Of a stretch of DNA of 64,000 nt, positions 45,959 to 58,651 are shown in pieces (the stretch's first letter is position 1; the number at the start of each line of letters is the position of its first letter). A program made the translations under genes and the position numbers. The stretch spans positions 16,579,862-16,643,861 of the forward strand of contig CAKMRJ010003334.1 in assembly GCA_928212115.1 (NCBI GenBank), written 5' to 3'. Source of the stretch: Lactuca virosa (Eukaryota > Streptophyta > Magnoliopsida > Asterales > Asteraceae). The notes below the pieces were generated by a model. The model saw only the letters and a program-made list of their open reading frames with translations, did not search any database and was not told the origin of the DNA.

Positions 45959-47880
45959 TTCATTCACACTAGGATAGTTAACTCTTGTTAAACTTTTCCA
46001 TATGATAAATCTACTAAAAGTATCTTGCATATAATTGAATAATAATTGAATACAATTATGGCTAGCTTACATATAATTGAATAATAATTGAATACAATTA
46101 TGAGATTATGATAAGTTTAACTTTTTTTTTCTTTTCTAAAACATACTAAAGTTCTTGTCTTAATATCAACACTATTTATTTATTTAATATAATAATTATC
46201 TTTAATATGGATTAGTTGTATATGTATATAGGATTTCCATATGTTAATATTAAATAATAAGATCAAATTTTTAATTGAACACATAAAGTTCTAATAGTCG
46301 CTTAGTTATTACACAACATTATATAAGAGGTTATTTGATGCTTATCACTCTTTTCATCTTAATTTCATCTTATTCAAACATTCTTGAATCCAACTTATTT
46401 TATTTTATTTTGTAATGTATTTAAGCACATATCTTTTGTATAAAACTCAAAGGTAAATATATATTGGATTACAAAAATCTTCTTTACGTGGAACCTAATT
46501 ACTTATTGTCTTACGAAGTTCTCATATTAAATTTTGGACTTTCACAGATAGCATATGCAAAATAAAAGTAGTTGATTTTTTTTTTCAATTTTAGTTTTGG
46601 TATCTCTTTTTTCGCAGACTGAGATTTTTGCAGGTAGCCAAATTTAAAAATCATGGCAATTTTTATCAAGTAGTTAATTTTTGTGTAAATCTTAGAAAGT
46701 GAGTAATGGGATTAGCTTGATTTGTATTTTTTCATATTTAACTATCAATCTTAATCACCCACTTGAGCTTAACTTTTAAGTATGAACACTATTCTAAATA
46801 CCTAGTACACTTAAACTTTGATACCAAATGAAGCATCCCTCATATGGACTAGAATTGTTTTGGTTATATTTTTGATAATATTTAAACTTCTACAATAAGT
46901 GTTGCATAAGTGAGGTTTTAAATGGTTAAATAATTAACATCTTTAAATTGGTCAGGTCCTACGTGTGAAACAATTGAATCAAAAGCAATAGTTAACATAC
47001 ATAAAATTTGCATGCAATTAACTCTAAATTTACAACGTCTTTAAATATCCAAAAACTAATATTTCAATAATCGATTCACTAATTTTTCAACAAGTACATA
47101 TTAGAATAGTAAAGTTATGACTTATGAGTCTAGTGAGTAAGCCAAAAATTGAAATTTTGAATGGAATTGGATAATGACAATAATCCAATTACAAAAGACA
47201 AACATCTAAAATATTTTACAATACTATTTTTCAGATTTTAGATGTTAGTCGTTCCGTTCAATCCCAAAGCAGTCCGGTCCATTTCTAAAGGTCCTAAATG
47301 AATATTAACATCTAAATAATTCTTCCAAATCTTTAGAAACAATGATTAAATAAGATCAATGATTCATGTGCGGTGATTTAACGGTTTAGAACTCTCAAAA
47401 AGTTGATTATGACAATAGATGTTACTTGAACTTCAAAATGAATTAAAATCCTCAAATCAAACTTAAATCATCATCCCACATGAATCAAACAGGCCTTGCA
47501 AACTAGATATATGGTGTTTTTGTGAAGTTCCAACATACCACATGTTACAGCAAGTCATTGAACAACCTATAACTCCATCAAAACTCTTAAGCAAGTTGAA
47601 AATCTCAAACTATTATATAAATGATTATGTATATAAATGATAGTTTCATTAGATCAAAATGAGTCTAGGAACTCAAACTAATGCTAATTCAAGTATCAAT
47701 TTCATATGAAAAGTTCCAAATTCTAATTTCCCCGTTGTTGGAGCTTTGAAGCTCCAAGATAACATCCAAACTCAACGCCAAACAATGTGAGTGTGAAATG
47801 AAAATGTAGTGACTAGTGACTGAACCTTCAAACTAGAAGAAAGAAAAAGCCGAACACAATGATACCAGTCTCAACACAGA
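45959..47880. other. Intergenic between copia element and NAC gene 2
   Basis: AT-rich with no gene. A 34-bp direct repeat (CATATAATTGAATAATAATT plus GAATACAATTATG) occurs at 46027-46060 and 46068-46101. The part nearest 47880 is likely the 3' flank of the minus-strand NAC gene. Confidence 0.5.
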
Positions 47881-47882
47881 AC

Positions 47883-47888
47883 TTTATT
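47883..47888 (-). terminator. Poly(A) signal of NAC gene 2
   Basis: AATAAA on the minus strand, about 115 bases downstream of the stop codon at 48005, the expected position of a near-upstream polyadenylation element. Confidence 0.6.
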
Positions 47889-48004
47889 AGACTTAGACTC
47901 ACAGACACAAGCCATTATCAATAGCCATGCCAACAGTTCTTCAAGATAACAAGTTACAAAACCACGAAAATGCTACATGTTTACAAGAAATGAAAAAGAT
48001 ACAC

Positions 48005-50110
48005 CTAGCCACTAGTCCTGAACCCATCATTCTCCTTGCTCAAAACCTCAATTCGTGACTGAAGAATGTTGATCATGGCTTGGGCTCGCATCACTTCAAT
48101 CTTCAAAGTCTCTTTCTCCATTGAAACATTAAGAATCTCATTCTCCAAGTTGTTTATGAACTTTAGATACCCCGGAGGCACAGATTTCTCGAGGGTAGAA
48201 GCGTCAAAAGATGGCAGAGTTGTTGGATGGTGACATTGTTTGGCTTCAATCGACTCGAGCAGAGGGAACTCCAAGAGAGCTCTTCTTGGATCTTGACTTG
48301 TTGTGGTTGAATCTTCTGAACCATTTGCATTGCTTGAGTTTGGATCACATGGCTTTGATCTCTTGTTGTGGAACAAAGAGAATGTTTCAAGTTCAGGTTC
48401 ACAATCCAAAGGACAATCTTCAGATCTTTCCCTTTTGCAAACAAATGGAATTGTTTGAGGTTCCTCGATTTCATCAACAATCTTTTTGGTAGAATCTTCC
48501 TGCAGAAACAAAACAACCATACGACATTTTTGTTAAATACATATATACAGACAGATGGGATTAGGACTACTGTGTCTAGCTGATGTAGGACACACTAACA
48601 CGCAGGCTCTAATACCATGTTAGTAAGATATGTAAATCTTGACTCTTGGTATCAAATTTACAAGTCAATGAACAAAACAATAATACCTGCACAATGTCAT
48701 TTCCATGGACACGTGTCTCATCACCATTGGCCAAATCATCATCGGCTTCACCACCGGGAACCATGAGGGCGGCATCATCGGTCCATTCTTCCTCAAGAAA
48801 CGGTGCATAACGGTCCCCATTCGGTGGGCCCAACCCACTCTTTTGAAAAATCCTGCATAACACAAACGAATCCTTCTCCCCGAAAAACAATAATCATATC
48901 AAAAATCTTGAAATGGACATATTCACAATTCACATTACACAATACACATATAGATATAGATAAATGAATTCTTCAAACCTGTGCTACTCCTGCACGCAAC
49001 AATTCTTGATCCAAAAGCCGGTATTCATGCATGACCCAATTGGTTCTCTTCCCATCTGGGGCCCGCCCACTATGGAACACGAGTGTTTTCTTCATCCCGA
49101 TTGTCTCTGATTTATGGCGGACGGATCGATCTTTTCCGGTTGCTTTCCAGTAACCTTTTCCGGTTGCACGGTTCAACCGTGACCCGTTCCCATACTTTCT
49201 ATCTACAGGGCTAAAGAAGTACCATTCTAGGTCTCTTGTCTTCAATGGTGAAAAGTCTAAAAGATCCATGAAAATTACACAATATCAACAACATATTTCT
49301 TCAATATACAATCTAGATATGTCATGTGTTGAAGATTTGTACACCAAAATATAGGTCAAAGTCAAACAAGTGTACATAAATCCTAATACGACCCCTTGAC
49401 GCAAATAATCAAACCCATAAAACCTAACATTTAACATGTTCATAACTTCATATATGAATGCACCCCAGTTTTTCTGGGTCACTGGTTATTGATTTCTTTT
49501 TTAACTTTTGTTAAAAAAGAAAGTTAGTGATATGTAATTGAAATAGCCATAGGCAATTACAGTGAAGTGTATCAAATTTATGAAGAATAAAACTCGATTT
49601 TCTTGAAAATTTGGGGCAAATTCAAAGAAGACATTTTTCTTTATTCATGTACCCCGGGTTTTCTGGGCAAGTCTGCATCTTTTCATTCTGTTCATATTGG
49701 TTGACAAGAAATTGAAAACGTAATGTCAAAAGTAATTGCAGAAATGATTGAAATTCATGTAAATTACTCAAAATTTTGCATAAAGTTTTGATGAATAAAA
49801 TCCAAAAACAAAGAGATGAAAAGCAATCACACCAAAAGCAAAAGATAATATCCAACCACAAATCCCCCACCAAAACCTCATAGAGATTTATACCGGCAAG
49901 TTCCCATGGCTCAGATTTGTAGACGTCGATTTCCGACACCGCCTGAAACCGGAACGGCTTGCCACACGCCTTTCGCCTTAAATAGTACATCACAAGCTCT
50001 TCATCTGTGGGATGAAACCGAAATCCAGGTGCAAGAGACGTCGGCGGTGGTGGAGCTGGGGTTGCCGCAGCCGCTGACGGCGGTGCTACGCCGATCAGTT
50101 CATGACCCAT
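48005..50110 (-). CDS. NAC transcription factor (NAC050/NAC052-like), 4 exons
   Basis: Exons in transcript order: 50110-49894, 49256-48979, 48872-48687, 48499-48005. All introns are GT/AG and the joined frame is 391 residues. An Ala/Pro-rich N-terminus leads into the NAC domain (about residues 26-180): LAPGFRFHPTDEELVMYYL, TRDLEWYFFSPVDRKYGNG, GKGYWKATGKDR, RTNWVMHEYRLLDQE, DSFVLCRIFQKSGLGPPNG. The middle is acidic. The C-terminal about 50 residues (FINNLENEILNVSMEKETLK onward) form a predicted coiled coil and there is no membrane helix. This layout matches Arabidopsis NAC050/NAC052, whose C-terminal parts bind the histone demethylase JMJ14 to repress targets. Exon 2 is 278 bp, exactly as in the NAC gene at 34-36 kb, with the same intron phases. 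It appears functional. Confidence 0.93.
48580..48640 (-). repeat. LTR/primer-site remnant in NAC gene 2 intron 3
   Basis: Inside the 187-bp third intron the minus strand reads CTTACTAACATGGTATTAGAGC. This resembles an LTR end (..AACA) followed by an initiator tRNA-Met primer site (TGGTATCAGAGC) with one change. It is a very short remnant of a small LTR element, or chance. Confidence 0.3.
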
Positions 50111-51265
50111 ATCTGATTTTTTTCGATCTATAACAAAAATCGAACTTCTGGGTGTCTGTTGTTCGGATTGAAAAGAGGATAAAATAGCTTAAAAACAAGC
50201 CATTAGAATCAAGATTGTAGGTGAAGGAAGTGAGACACAGTTAACTGACGGATATCAATTGCCCGTGGGTTAAGAAACCTCCGATCAATGGATGCTTGCT
50301 GGACACGGAAATCGAAAACGCTAGAAGAGAAAGTTATGAAAATATGTATAATGTAATATATATGTGTGTGGTAGTGGTGCTCTTTACTTCCTTGGTGAGT
50401 TTTTCTTTTGCTTCAATTTGGGGTTTTTGATAAGATTTTGTTACAGATCTGTCACTTTCCCCAAACTTATCATTATTTCTACAGAAAAGAAAAAAATTAA
50501 ACGATCATGGTCATAGTTAGTCATTATATTTTTTAAATTGTGAATTTCTTTTGTTATTTAATCACTTTTAAATATTCTTAAAAAAATCACTATTATTTAA
50601 GATAATTTAATTATATTGGTTATTATTAATCATTAAACGTTTTTTTATATTTTTATTTGATCTTATAACTTAAATTTTTTTTTACATGTTTTTTCAAAAA
50701 TTATTTTTATAACTTTTTTATATATGTTTTTACTCGTTTTTATAACATTATTTTTTATCATTTTTAAAGTTTTCTTAATATTTTTTTTGCAACTTCATTT
50801 TTTATCTTAATATGTTTTTTTGAAATTTATTTTTACAATTCATTTTTTACTTTATTTTTGCATGTTGTTTTACAATTTGTTTTTATAACTTCATATATTT
50901 ACTTTGTTTTTACATTTTTTTTATAGTTTATTTTATAATTTTTTAAATGATTTTTCACAATTCATTTTTACAACTTTAGCTTCACAAATAAAAAATAGTA
51001 AAATTGTAAGAATAAATCATTTAAAAACGAAATAAAAAATAAAACTATAAAATGCGATTGTGAACAAAAATATATGTAAAAACAAAGTAAGAAATAAACT
51101 TGTAAAAAAAGATCATAAAAAACATGTAAAAACAAAATAAATAACTAAAATTATGAAAATTGATTATGAAAAAACATAAAAAAAAAGTCGTAAAAAACAT
51201 ATAAAATGAAATATAAAGTTAAGTTGTAAAATTATATTATATAAACATAAAAATTATATTATATA

Positions 51266-51313
<48 letters not shown>

Positions 51314-51940
51314 TGTGTGTGTGTGAGAGAGAGAGAGATAATGTGTGTGTGTGTTGACAATGTTATTTTGTAAGAATGACTAACAAAATTTGTTGTTTGA
51401 TAATGTGAATATGTTCAACCTCATTTGACTATTATCATTATCACACATTTTCACTAATTAAATCGTCCATAAGGGTATTATGGATTTTTTTTATGATTAT
51501 CATTCTGCCAGAATGTGTTCTTGATAATCGTATTCTGTAAAAATAACGATGTGTGAGAAAACAAAAATAAATAAGAATCAGTGAGAATGCATGATAATGA
51601 CTAATTTAAGTAACTTTTTAAAAAGTTGACTTATAAGTTAGCTTATATGTTATTTTTTGGCTTGCTAAACATGACAACTTAATTTTTTTTTGAAAAATAA
51701 GCTAATTTATCAGTTAGTTATGATACGCCAAACAGAACCTAAACATCTTATGTTTCATTCGCTATAGCATCATTACATGAAAACAAAGAAAAAAAAGATA
51801 TATAATAGAATTTCATTAATAAAAATGTATTGTGATTTGAATATATTCTTTAAAAAAAACATATATTATTATAATACTAGTTTCATTTGTTTAATATGTA
51901 TTAATATTAGAGATTTTTACAAATGAGTATCTATAAGGTA
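50111..51940. other. Upstream region of NAC gene 2 and AT-rich intergenic DNA
   Basis: The 5' UTR and promoter lie at about 50111-50400. From 50480 to 51260 the DNA is extremely AT-rich with T-rich phrases on the left (TTTTACA/TTTTTATAAC) and complementary A-rich phrases on the right (TTGTAAAAAC/AAACATAAAA), suggesting a decayed inverted repeat. A (TA)n(TG)n(GA)n microsatellite occupies 51268-51355. No gene seen. Confidence 0.45.
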
Positions 51941-51944
51941 GTAT

Positions 51945-52310
51945 AGAGGTGAACATTTGAACATTTGGATTAGACCGGTCCAGGAACCGGACGTGGACGA
52001 GGACCCGATAAGCCTCAACAGATCCAGTCCAAAGGTCCACCAAATTATGCTAAACCGGTCTAATCCAAGAGTCAGTTTGGTATATATGCTCCACCCTATA
52101 GTCATAATAGATAAACTAACTTTGGATAAGGCTTCAATGAGTTGTACCGTATGCACTTAAAGTTGTATCGAGCCAACGGATATAAGGACCGAAAAACCCA
52201 GATCTGGACCAGTAAGTCTTAACATGTCTGCTCTAAGATCCACCAGTTTCTGCCAAACCGATCTAGTCCAAGAGCAGGTTCGGTTCGGTTTTGTCCAAAT
52301 GTTCACTCCT
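51945..52310. mobile_element. Mutator-like MITE, 366 bp
   Basis: Ends AGAGGTGAACATTTG and its near-complement ending GTTCACTCCT are inverted. The flanks AAGGTAGTAT (51935-51944) and AAGATAGTAT (52311-52320) are a direct repeat with one mismatch. Internally, phrases such as ACCGGTC, GATCCA and CCAAGAG recur in the two halves. Confidence 0.65.
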
Positions 52311-52513
52311 AAGATAGTATGTCAATATAAAACCATTTCTTTTCTAAATTTAACAAAAATAATCACCCAGATAAAAAAAATATGAGTTTGTGAAGTCGAT
52401 GAAACTCTTTTTCAAACATAAATCATCACCAACAAACATTAATTGATAAATTTATTGATTCGTAATGAATATTTATGATAGATTCAACGGACCCATCAAA
52501 TAAAGGTCGCTAA

Positions 52514-52751
52514 GACTGGAGAGAGTGGTGTCACACTCCCTCATTTTGCTACACTCCTTTGCCACACACAAAAAGCGGTATACAATGAAAAAAGGAAAGA
52601 GAAAGAAAAGAGAGATAGAGAGAGGGAGAAGAGTGAGATAGAGATGAGCACTCCTTTTTTTGCCGCACACCCCAAACCGCATAGGAGGGATGATGTTCAC
52701 TGCGGTAAGACATGCCACGTAGGATCTTATCGCACTCCACTCCCTCAAGTC
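52514..52751. mobile_element. Tourist-like (PIF/Harbinger) MITE
   Basis: The ends GACTGGAGAGAGTGGTGT and its imperfect complement at the right (terminating CTCAAGTC) are inverted and flanked by TAA on both sides (52511-52513, 52752-52754), the 3-bp duplication typical of PIF/Harbinger. Length 238 bp; not coding. Confidence 0.5.
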
Positions 52752-52950
52752 TAAAACATATACGAGACATATACTCTCTTGCGAGTAGTTATTTTTGTTT
52801 ATTCCTGTTCACCATGCACTAAGGATCCATTATCGCTAAAAAGTGACAAGGTAATATTATTATATCTTCAAAGGGTTTGGAGATTGTATCTTTAGATACT
52901 TGTATTACATGCTATGTGATTTTTAACATCTTTCGAATTGTTGGTCGTTC

Positions 52951-53094
52951 GTGATGATGCCGATTCAATTGTGTTTCTATATAATAACATATACCTATCT
53001 CGTTATCAGGTCAGTATCAATAGTGATGATGTCGATTCAATTGTGTTTCTATATAATAACATATACCTATCTCGTTCTCAGGTCAGTATCAATA
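52951..53094 (+). repeat. 72-bp tandem duplication
   Basis: Two copies starting GTGATGATG at 52951 and 53023 differ at only about two positions, so the duplication is recent. The frame at 52938-53135 runs through both copies but is not otherwise gene-like. Confidence 0.9.
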
Positions 53095-53501
53095 GTTTAT
53101 CGGTGATGATTTATGTTTGTAAAACATTACCATAGTCTGAAACGTATGAGATAAGAGGGGGTAGGATGGTCGACAACCCCCAATGTAATTGAGAATGCTC
53201 CGACATGGTCAGGAGCAATAAATATGAATTTTACTTGTAATAAATCATAAAGTTTCCCCAAAATACCTATTACTAACTTTTTGCGAGACCAATTCATTTG
53301 TGGTTGCTTTATATATAATATATACATAGATTACCCTGAATTATGTTTGCTAGTCCCTAGTTGTTGCTAATGTTGACTATTCATATCATATCGAGTCATT
53401 TTATTTTTGTTTATCAACAAACATATCATTAGTGATAACCAAATATTAATACGATGGTGCGGATATTGCCAAGTATTTTAATAAAACTTATATTTTCCAA
53501 G

Positions 53502-53680
53502 GAGAAATTAAATATCCTCTTACATTTTAGTCTTATTATCCTCTACCCACATTAAATAGTGATAAGTGGACTAAAATATTATCAATTTCATTAAATGTGT
53601 CATTAAATGTGACACTTGTCAACATTTGATATGGTAGGAAGATAAGTAAGAATAAAAAGTAGGAGTATATTTAATTTCTC
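53502..53680. mobile_element. Mutator-like MITE, 179 bp, perfect 9-bp target duplication
   Basis: TTTTCCAAG flanks both sides (53493-53501 and 53681-53689). Terminal inverted repeats of about 45 bp begin GAGAAATTAAATAT and contain T.CTCTTACATTTTAGTC, with few mismatches between arms. Ends starting GAGAAA resemble those at 37226 and 31858. Confidence 0.88.
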
Positions 53681-53689
53681 TTTTCCAAG

Positions 53690-54356
<667 letters not shown>

Positions 54357-54964
54357 CGCAAGCGCTATTATTTATATAATCTTTTGGTTCGCTTAGGTTG
54401 AAGGGAGTGGCTCGCCACCTCCCTTCGCTAAGCCCTCATTAAAAACTCGTTACCACTCCTTGTGGCTCGCTAAGGACATGTGCTATAATTGTCTTGCTAT
54501 TTTCTTGACGAGAGGAAAGAGAAAACAAGTGGTCTCATTAGATTAATTCTGCTTCAAATGTTTATAACTTTACCTTTAACAACTTGTACCTTTTTTATAA
54601 TATATTTTTATTTATATAGTCAAATAAAAATTTATTTGATTTAAAAAAAATGCTTACCTTTTAACCACATCACCACTTTATATCATCATATTATGCTTAC
54701 ATGTCTATAAAAACATGATGTGACAATATTTTAACACATGCTACCACTCCCTTCAGCCTTAAATTATCAAAACTACCAACATCATTGCTCTAATCATCAA
54801 GCTATCTATAAAACTCATTGACTTACTGATGAGATCATCTTATCCAAATTAATTTGAATTTATTGTTAAGATCATCTTGTATTTTGTCTGAATGAATTAT
54901 TCTTTTCTCAAATTATGAGTTTTTCCTTTCTAATTTTGGATTTGAGTTTGGATTTGGTATATCA

Positions 54965-55730
54965 TGTAACGTCTCAAAAATATGTAGTAAAATTTTTATT
55001 TTTAAATATAATAAAACCAATCTCAAAATCATTCCAAACCATAGGATAATCAAAAGATGAGTCTAAATTTCAAATCAAATATTAGAGTAAACATCATAAA
55101 AGTTAATAATGTTGAATCTCTATTGGATGTGATGCAATCAGATCGTGCTCTTTTCCTTGCTATCAGAACAACTTGAAACATATAAACTTAAAATCGTAAG
55201 CACAAAGCTTAGTGAGTTCCCCAAAACATCACATACATCACATAGCAATGGGCCCCGCCCTACGGATATATTTTAACTGGTGTGAACGTTATGTTCCCCC
55301 AATATTCTTACAATCACTTCCGTTACTGCAGTCCTCATATAGTTTTTCATGTTATGGTCTCACCATAGTCTTTCATGCAAAAGTCACAAAGACATTCTAG
55401 CATACCATAGCACTTAGTGTCCTATACATTATAGTGAGAAGACTCACCTGATTAAAGAGTTGAAGTGACAAGACAACAAGTCACACAAATCAACGACATG
55501 CACCAACTAAACCCATATTGGTCAAATCTCAGTCCAAGACTTAAAATCCTAAAGTTTGACCCAAGGTCAAACATGGTAAAAAAATGTCAACACAGTAGTT
55601 AACAGGCGTGCAACTCCCCTTCAGACCATCATACACGCATCTGGAAAATTCAGAAAACATGTCACGCCAAAGCCAAACTCGCGGCACCATGTGGTAGGAT
55701 GTCAAGCCACCAAGCAAATTTCACCTTTTT
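54965..55730 (-). mobile_element. LTR fragment, 3' part
   Basis: On the minus strand it ends TTTTTGAGACGTTACA, with AACTCACTAAGC at 55207-55218 and GTGAGT at 55442-55447, in the order seen in the other LTRs of this window. The 5' part is lost near 55730, where unrelated sequence begins. Confidence 0.6.
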
Positions 55731-55734
55731 GCTT

Positions 55735-56191
55735 GCAAATAAAATGTAATATAATGGTAAAAAGGGGATCAAATCCACGGGGAAATGGTTGTATCCAATT
55801 ACCAATGCAATCTAAATTAAAAAGTGAAGTAAAACTAAACAACTAAAATTAAACTAAAAGAGGGGGTGTTGTGATTTGTTTGAAAACTAAAAGACTTAAA
55901 GAATTTAAAATGTTTACAATTAAGCAAGATGGTGATATGCTCAAATATTAGAGAGAATTGGTCAACTAAGGCAGTTCACCACCATAAATACTTGTTTGTT
56001 TATCATTAGAATTCAATATGTAAGCTTATCATCCAACCCAAATTGGTTTTAGCAATCATGAAGCATGTTATGCCAAAATTCCTCAAAGGTAGTATGGAGG
56101 TTGGGGAAACCCACAACACTCCTTCTTAATCAAAGTCAAAGATTCAATTGAAGCAATTGAACTAAATAAAATTGAATAGCCTTAAGAATGA
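55735..56191. other. Intergenic or unclassified repeat
   Basis: The phrase GGGGATCAAATCCACGGGGA and its surroundings look repeat-derived, but I could not identify ends or a family. No gene. Confidence 0.3.
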
Positions 56192-57515
56192 TGTAACGAC
56201 CCAAAAACAGTGATAATTTTTCTTTTTTGTTTAAAAACCATTAGTTCCATACATCAAATGTCTCGAACTCAATCACCATACACAATGTCAAAACATCATA
56301 GTACAAAATAGCCAAAAGTGTGGAATCATGAGGGGGATGTTGTGCCATCACGCCAAGTTTTTCCCTTTCGTACTTGAAACCATAAACATAAACTATAAGC
56401 ATAAAGCTTAGTGAGTTCCCCAAAGTACCACATACCAAACATACAACTGGGCCTAGCCCTGGGGCCCAACCCTGGGGTCTCTTTCAACCCATCACATACT
56501 CATGGACCCAACCCTAGGGTTTATTTCAACCCAATCATACAATAATGGGCCCAACCCTGGAGCCCAATCTTGGGGTTTATTTCAACCCAAACATACAAAC
56601 ATATAAGAGTCACAAAGACAACTAGCATCCCACATACACAACTTAGTGGGCCGACATTGGTACCTTCGACTCACAAGTACAATGAGAATACTCACCTTTA
56701 AGAAAATGCTCAACTGTTACAGCTCTCACTAACAGAATATTGTTGCTACGCATGACCTATTCAATTATACCAGATAAATCCTTAGTTCTTCTTTCACTAG
56801 GGGTTTTGCCAAAAGTCAAATCAGGTCAAAAGTCAATAGTCAAAGTTTATTCGCCACATCGTGGCCATCCTTGAACACGTCGTGGCCCTCAAACGACAAA
56901 ACAAATGTGTTTTCCCCAGTCGCCACATCGTGGTGACCTAAGCCATGTTGTGGGCACTGGGTTTTCAGCAGCTTAATGTATTAAGCTTCTTTCTTCGATC
57001 CTAAGGGTTCCAAATTCCAGATCTGGTCTGAAACAAAGTCTAGAATGATAAAGTTTCCAACTCTACCCGTTAAGACCACCAAAAAGTTCAAAATCTCAAA
57101 CCCTAGATTAAAATGAGCTAAATAAGACATGACTACTCTCCATTAAGCACCTAATCCAAAACGTTCATAGCTCATTTACTCCATAACAGATTCTAATACC
57201 AAATCCAATATAAAGGTTGGTGCTTTATAGACATGCAGGTCTTGAAGCCAAAATGAGCCCAAAATGAGGGTTTTTCCATGGAAATATCATGGATGGATCA
57301 AAAGCCCACAAGAATCCATATCCAACCCAACAATTATGTCAAAAGTCCCATAGATTCATAAAGTTGAAAACTTTATAAGATCCTAATACTCTAACTCACA
57401 TGAACATGAAGATTTAGGGACAAAACATAAGATCTATCAACCTAGAATGATAAAAATAGAGTCTTGGACACTTACAAAGGTCCAAGAGATTAAAAACACA
57501 AAGGATGAAGACTAG
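56192..57515 (-). mobile_element. LTR fragment interrupted by a solo LTR
   Basis: The minus-strand 3' end is TTTTTGGGTCGTTACA (56192). It carries AACTCACTAAGC (56406-56417), GTGAGT (56690-56695) and a GGTACCAATGTCGGCCC phrase shared with the LTRs at 19.8 kb and 61.8 kb. Near 56440-56590 it holds repeats of GGGCCCAACCCTGG type. The 5' part is cut off at 57515 by the solo LTR insertion and resumes for a few bases after 60307. Confidence 0.65.
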
Positions 57516-58583
57516 TGTGACATCCTCTAATTGACATCCTCTAATTTTCAGAACCAATTAAAACTTTTCTTTATGCTTGTATCATCTACAAGTGTTTGTC
57601 TCAATTTAATAAAACCCTAAGGATGTCATAATCAATACAAAAACATAAGTTACAACGTAAAGACCTAATCGGTCATGTACTCTATTGTAGTTTGTCTCTT
57701 AATCACTCAGCATCCTAATCAAGTTCTAGTAGCTTAAGTCTTGATACTTGTGATACATATAAACTGAGTAGGTCAGGTTGGGAAACCTGGTGATATACAT
57801 ATGGATTTCAATCCCATAATATTGTTATGACAATATTCCATAAATACAAGACCTGCAAAATAAACCGTTACCATACAATATATAGGTTTACATTCCCACA
57901 TATATATCCTACCGATTCTCAAAAATTATCAGGGAGAAATTATCTCATCCGATGAACAGTTAAAAAGCTTGACTAATCAGCTAGGGGCTTCTTTGGTCGA
58001 TGCAGTCATAAAGACATATGGGTCATCAGAGTATTTGATGAATATGGTATCCCATTCCATCTACGTATGTGAGTAATGAGCTCACACCACCAACGTAATT
58101 CACAAGACTATCTAGAATGATCAAGTGTTGTCGCCTACTCTTGGAGGTGACCATACATACCGTTACAGTTGTCGGATCTGGACCCTCCATTTCTGGTCAT
58201 CCAAGGGGAATACTATAATGTACTCACGTACGGAGCTACCATACATCGACACCTAAAGTGTCACGGAACAAAACTTTACTCTTCGTTCCTAGATTACACA
58301 CATTCTCCTAATGATACTACCTCATATCAAACTCAATTGAACTAGGTATCTTCCGTAAGTCTAAGTTTATCCCTAGACTGTATTATAACGCATGTACCAA
58401 CTTCTAATACCAACTTTATTCTTGGGTGACACTAACCTATCTTTAGTGTATATATATGCCTTATAGAGTATTAGGTATTATTATTCGTTTGTCTTCGCAA
58501 CAATGATGCTCCTAATATTATTATGTAGTATTATTTATCCTAACATAAAATAGAACCATATCTATCTGGTTCGCACATAGCAC

Positions 58584-58651
<68 letters not shown>

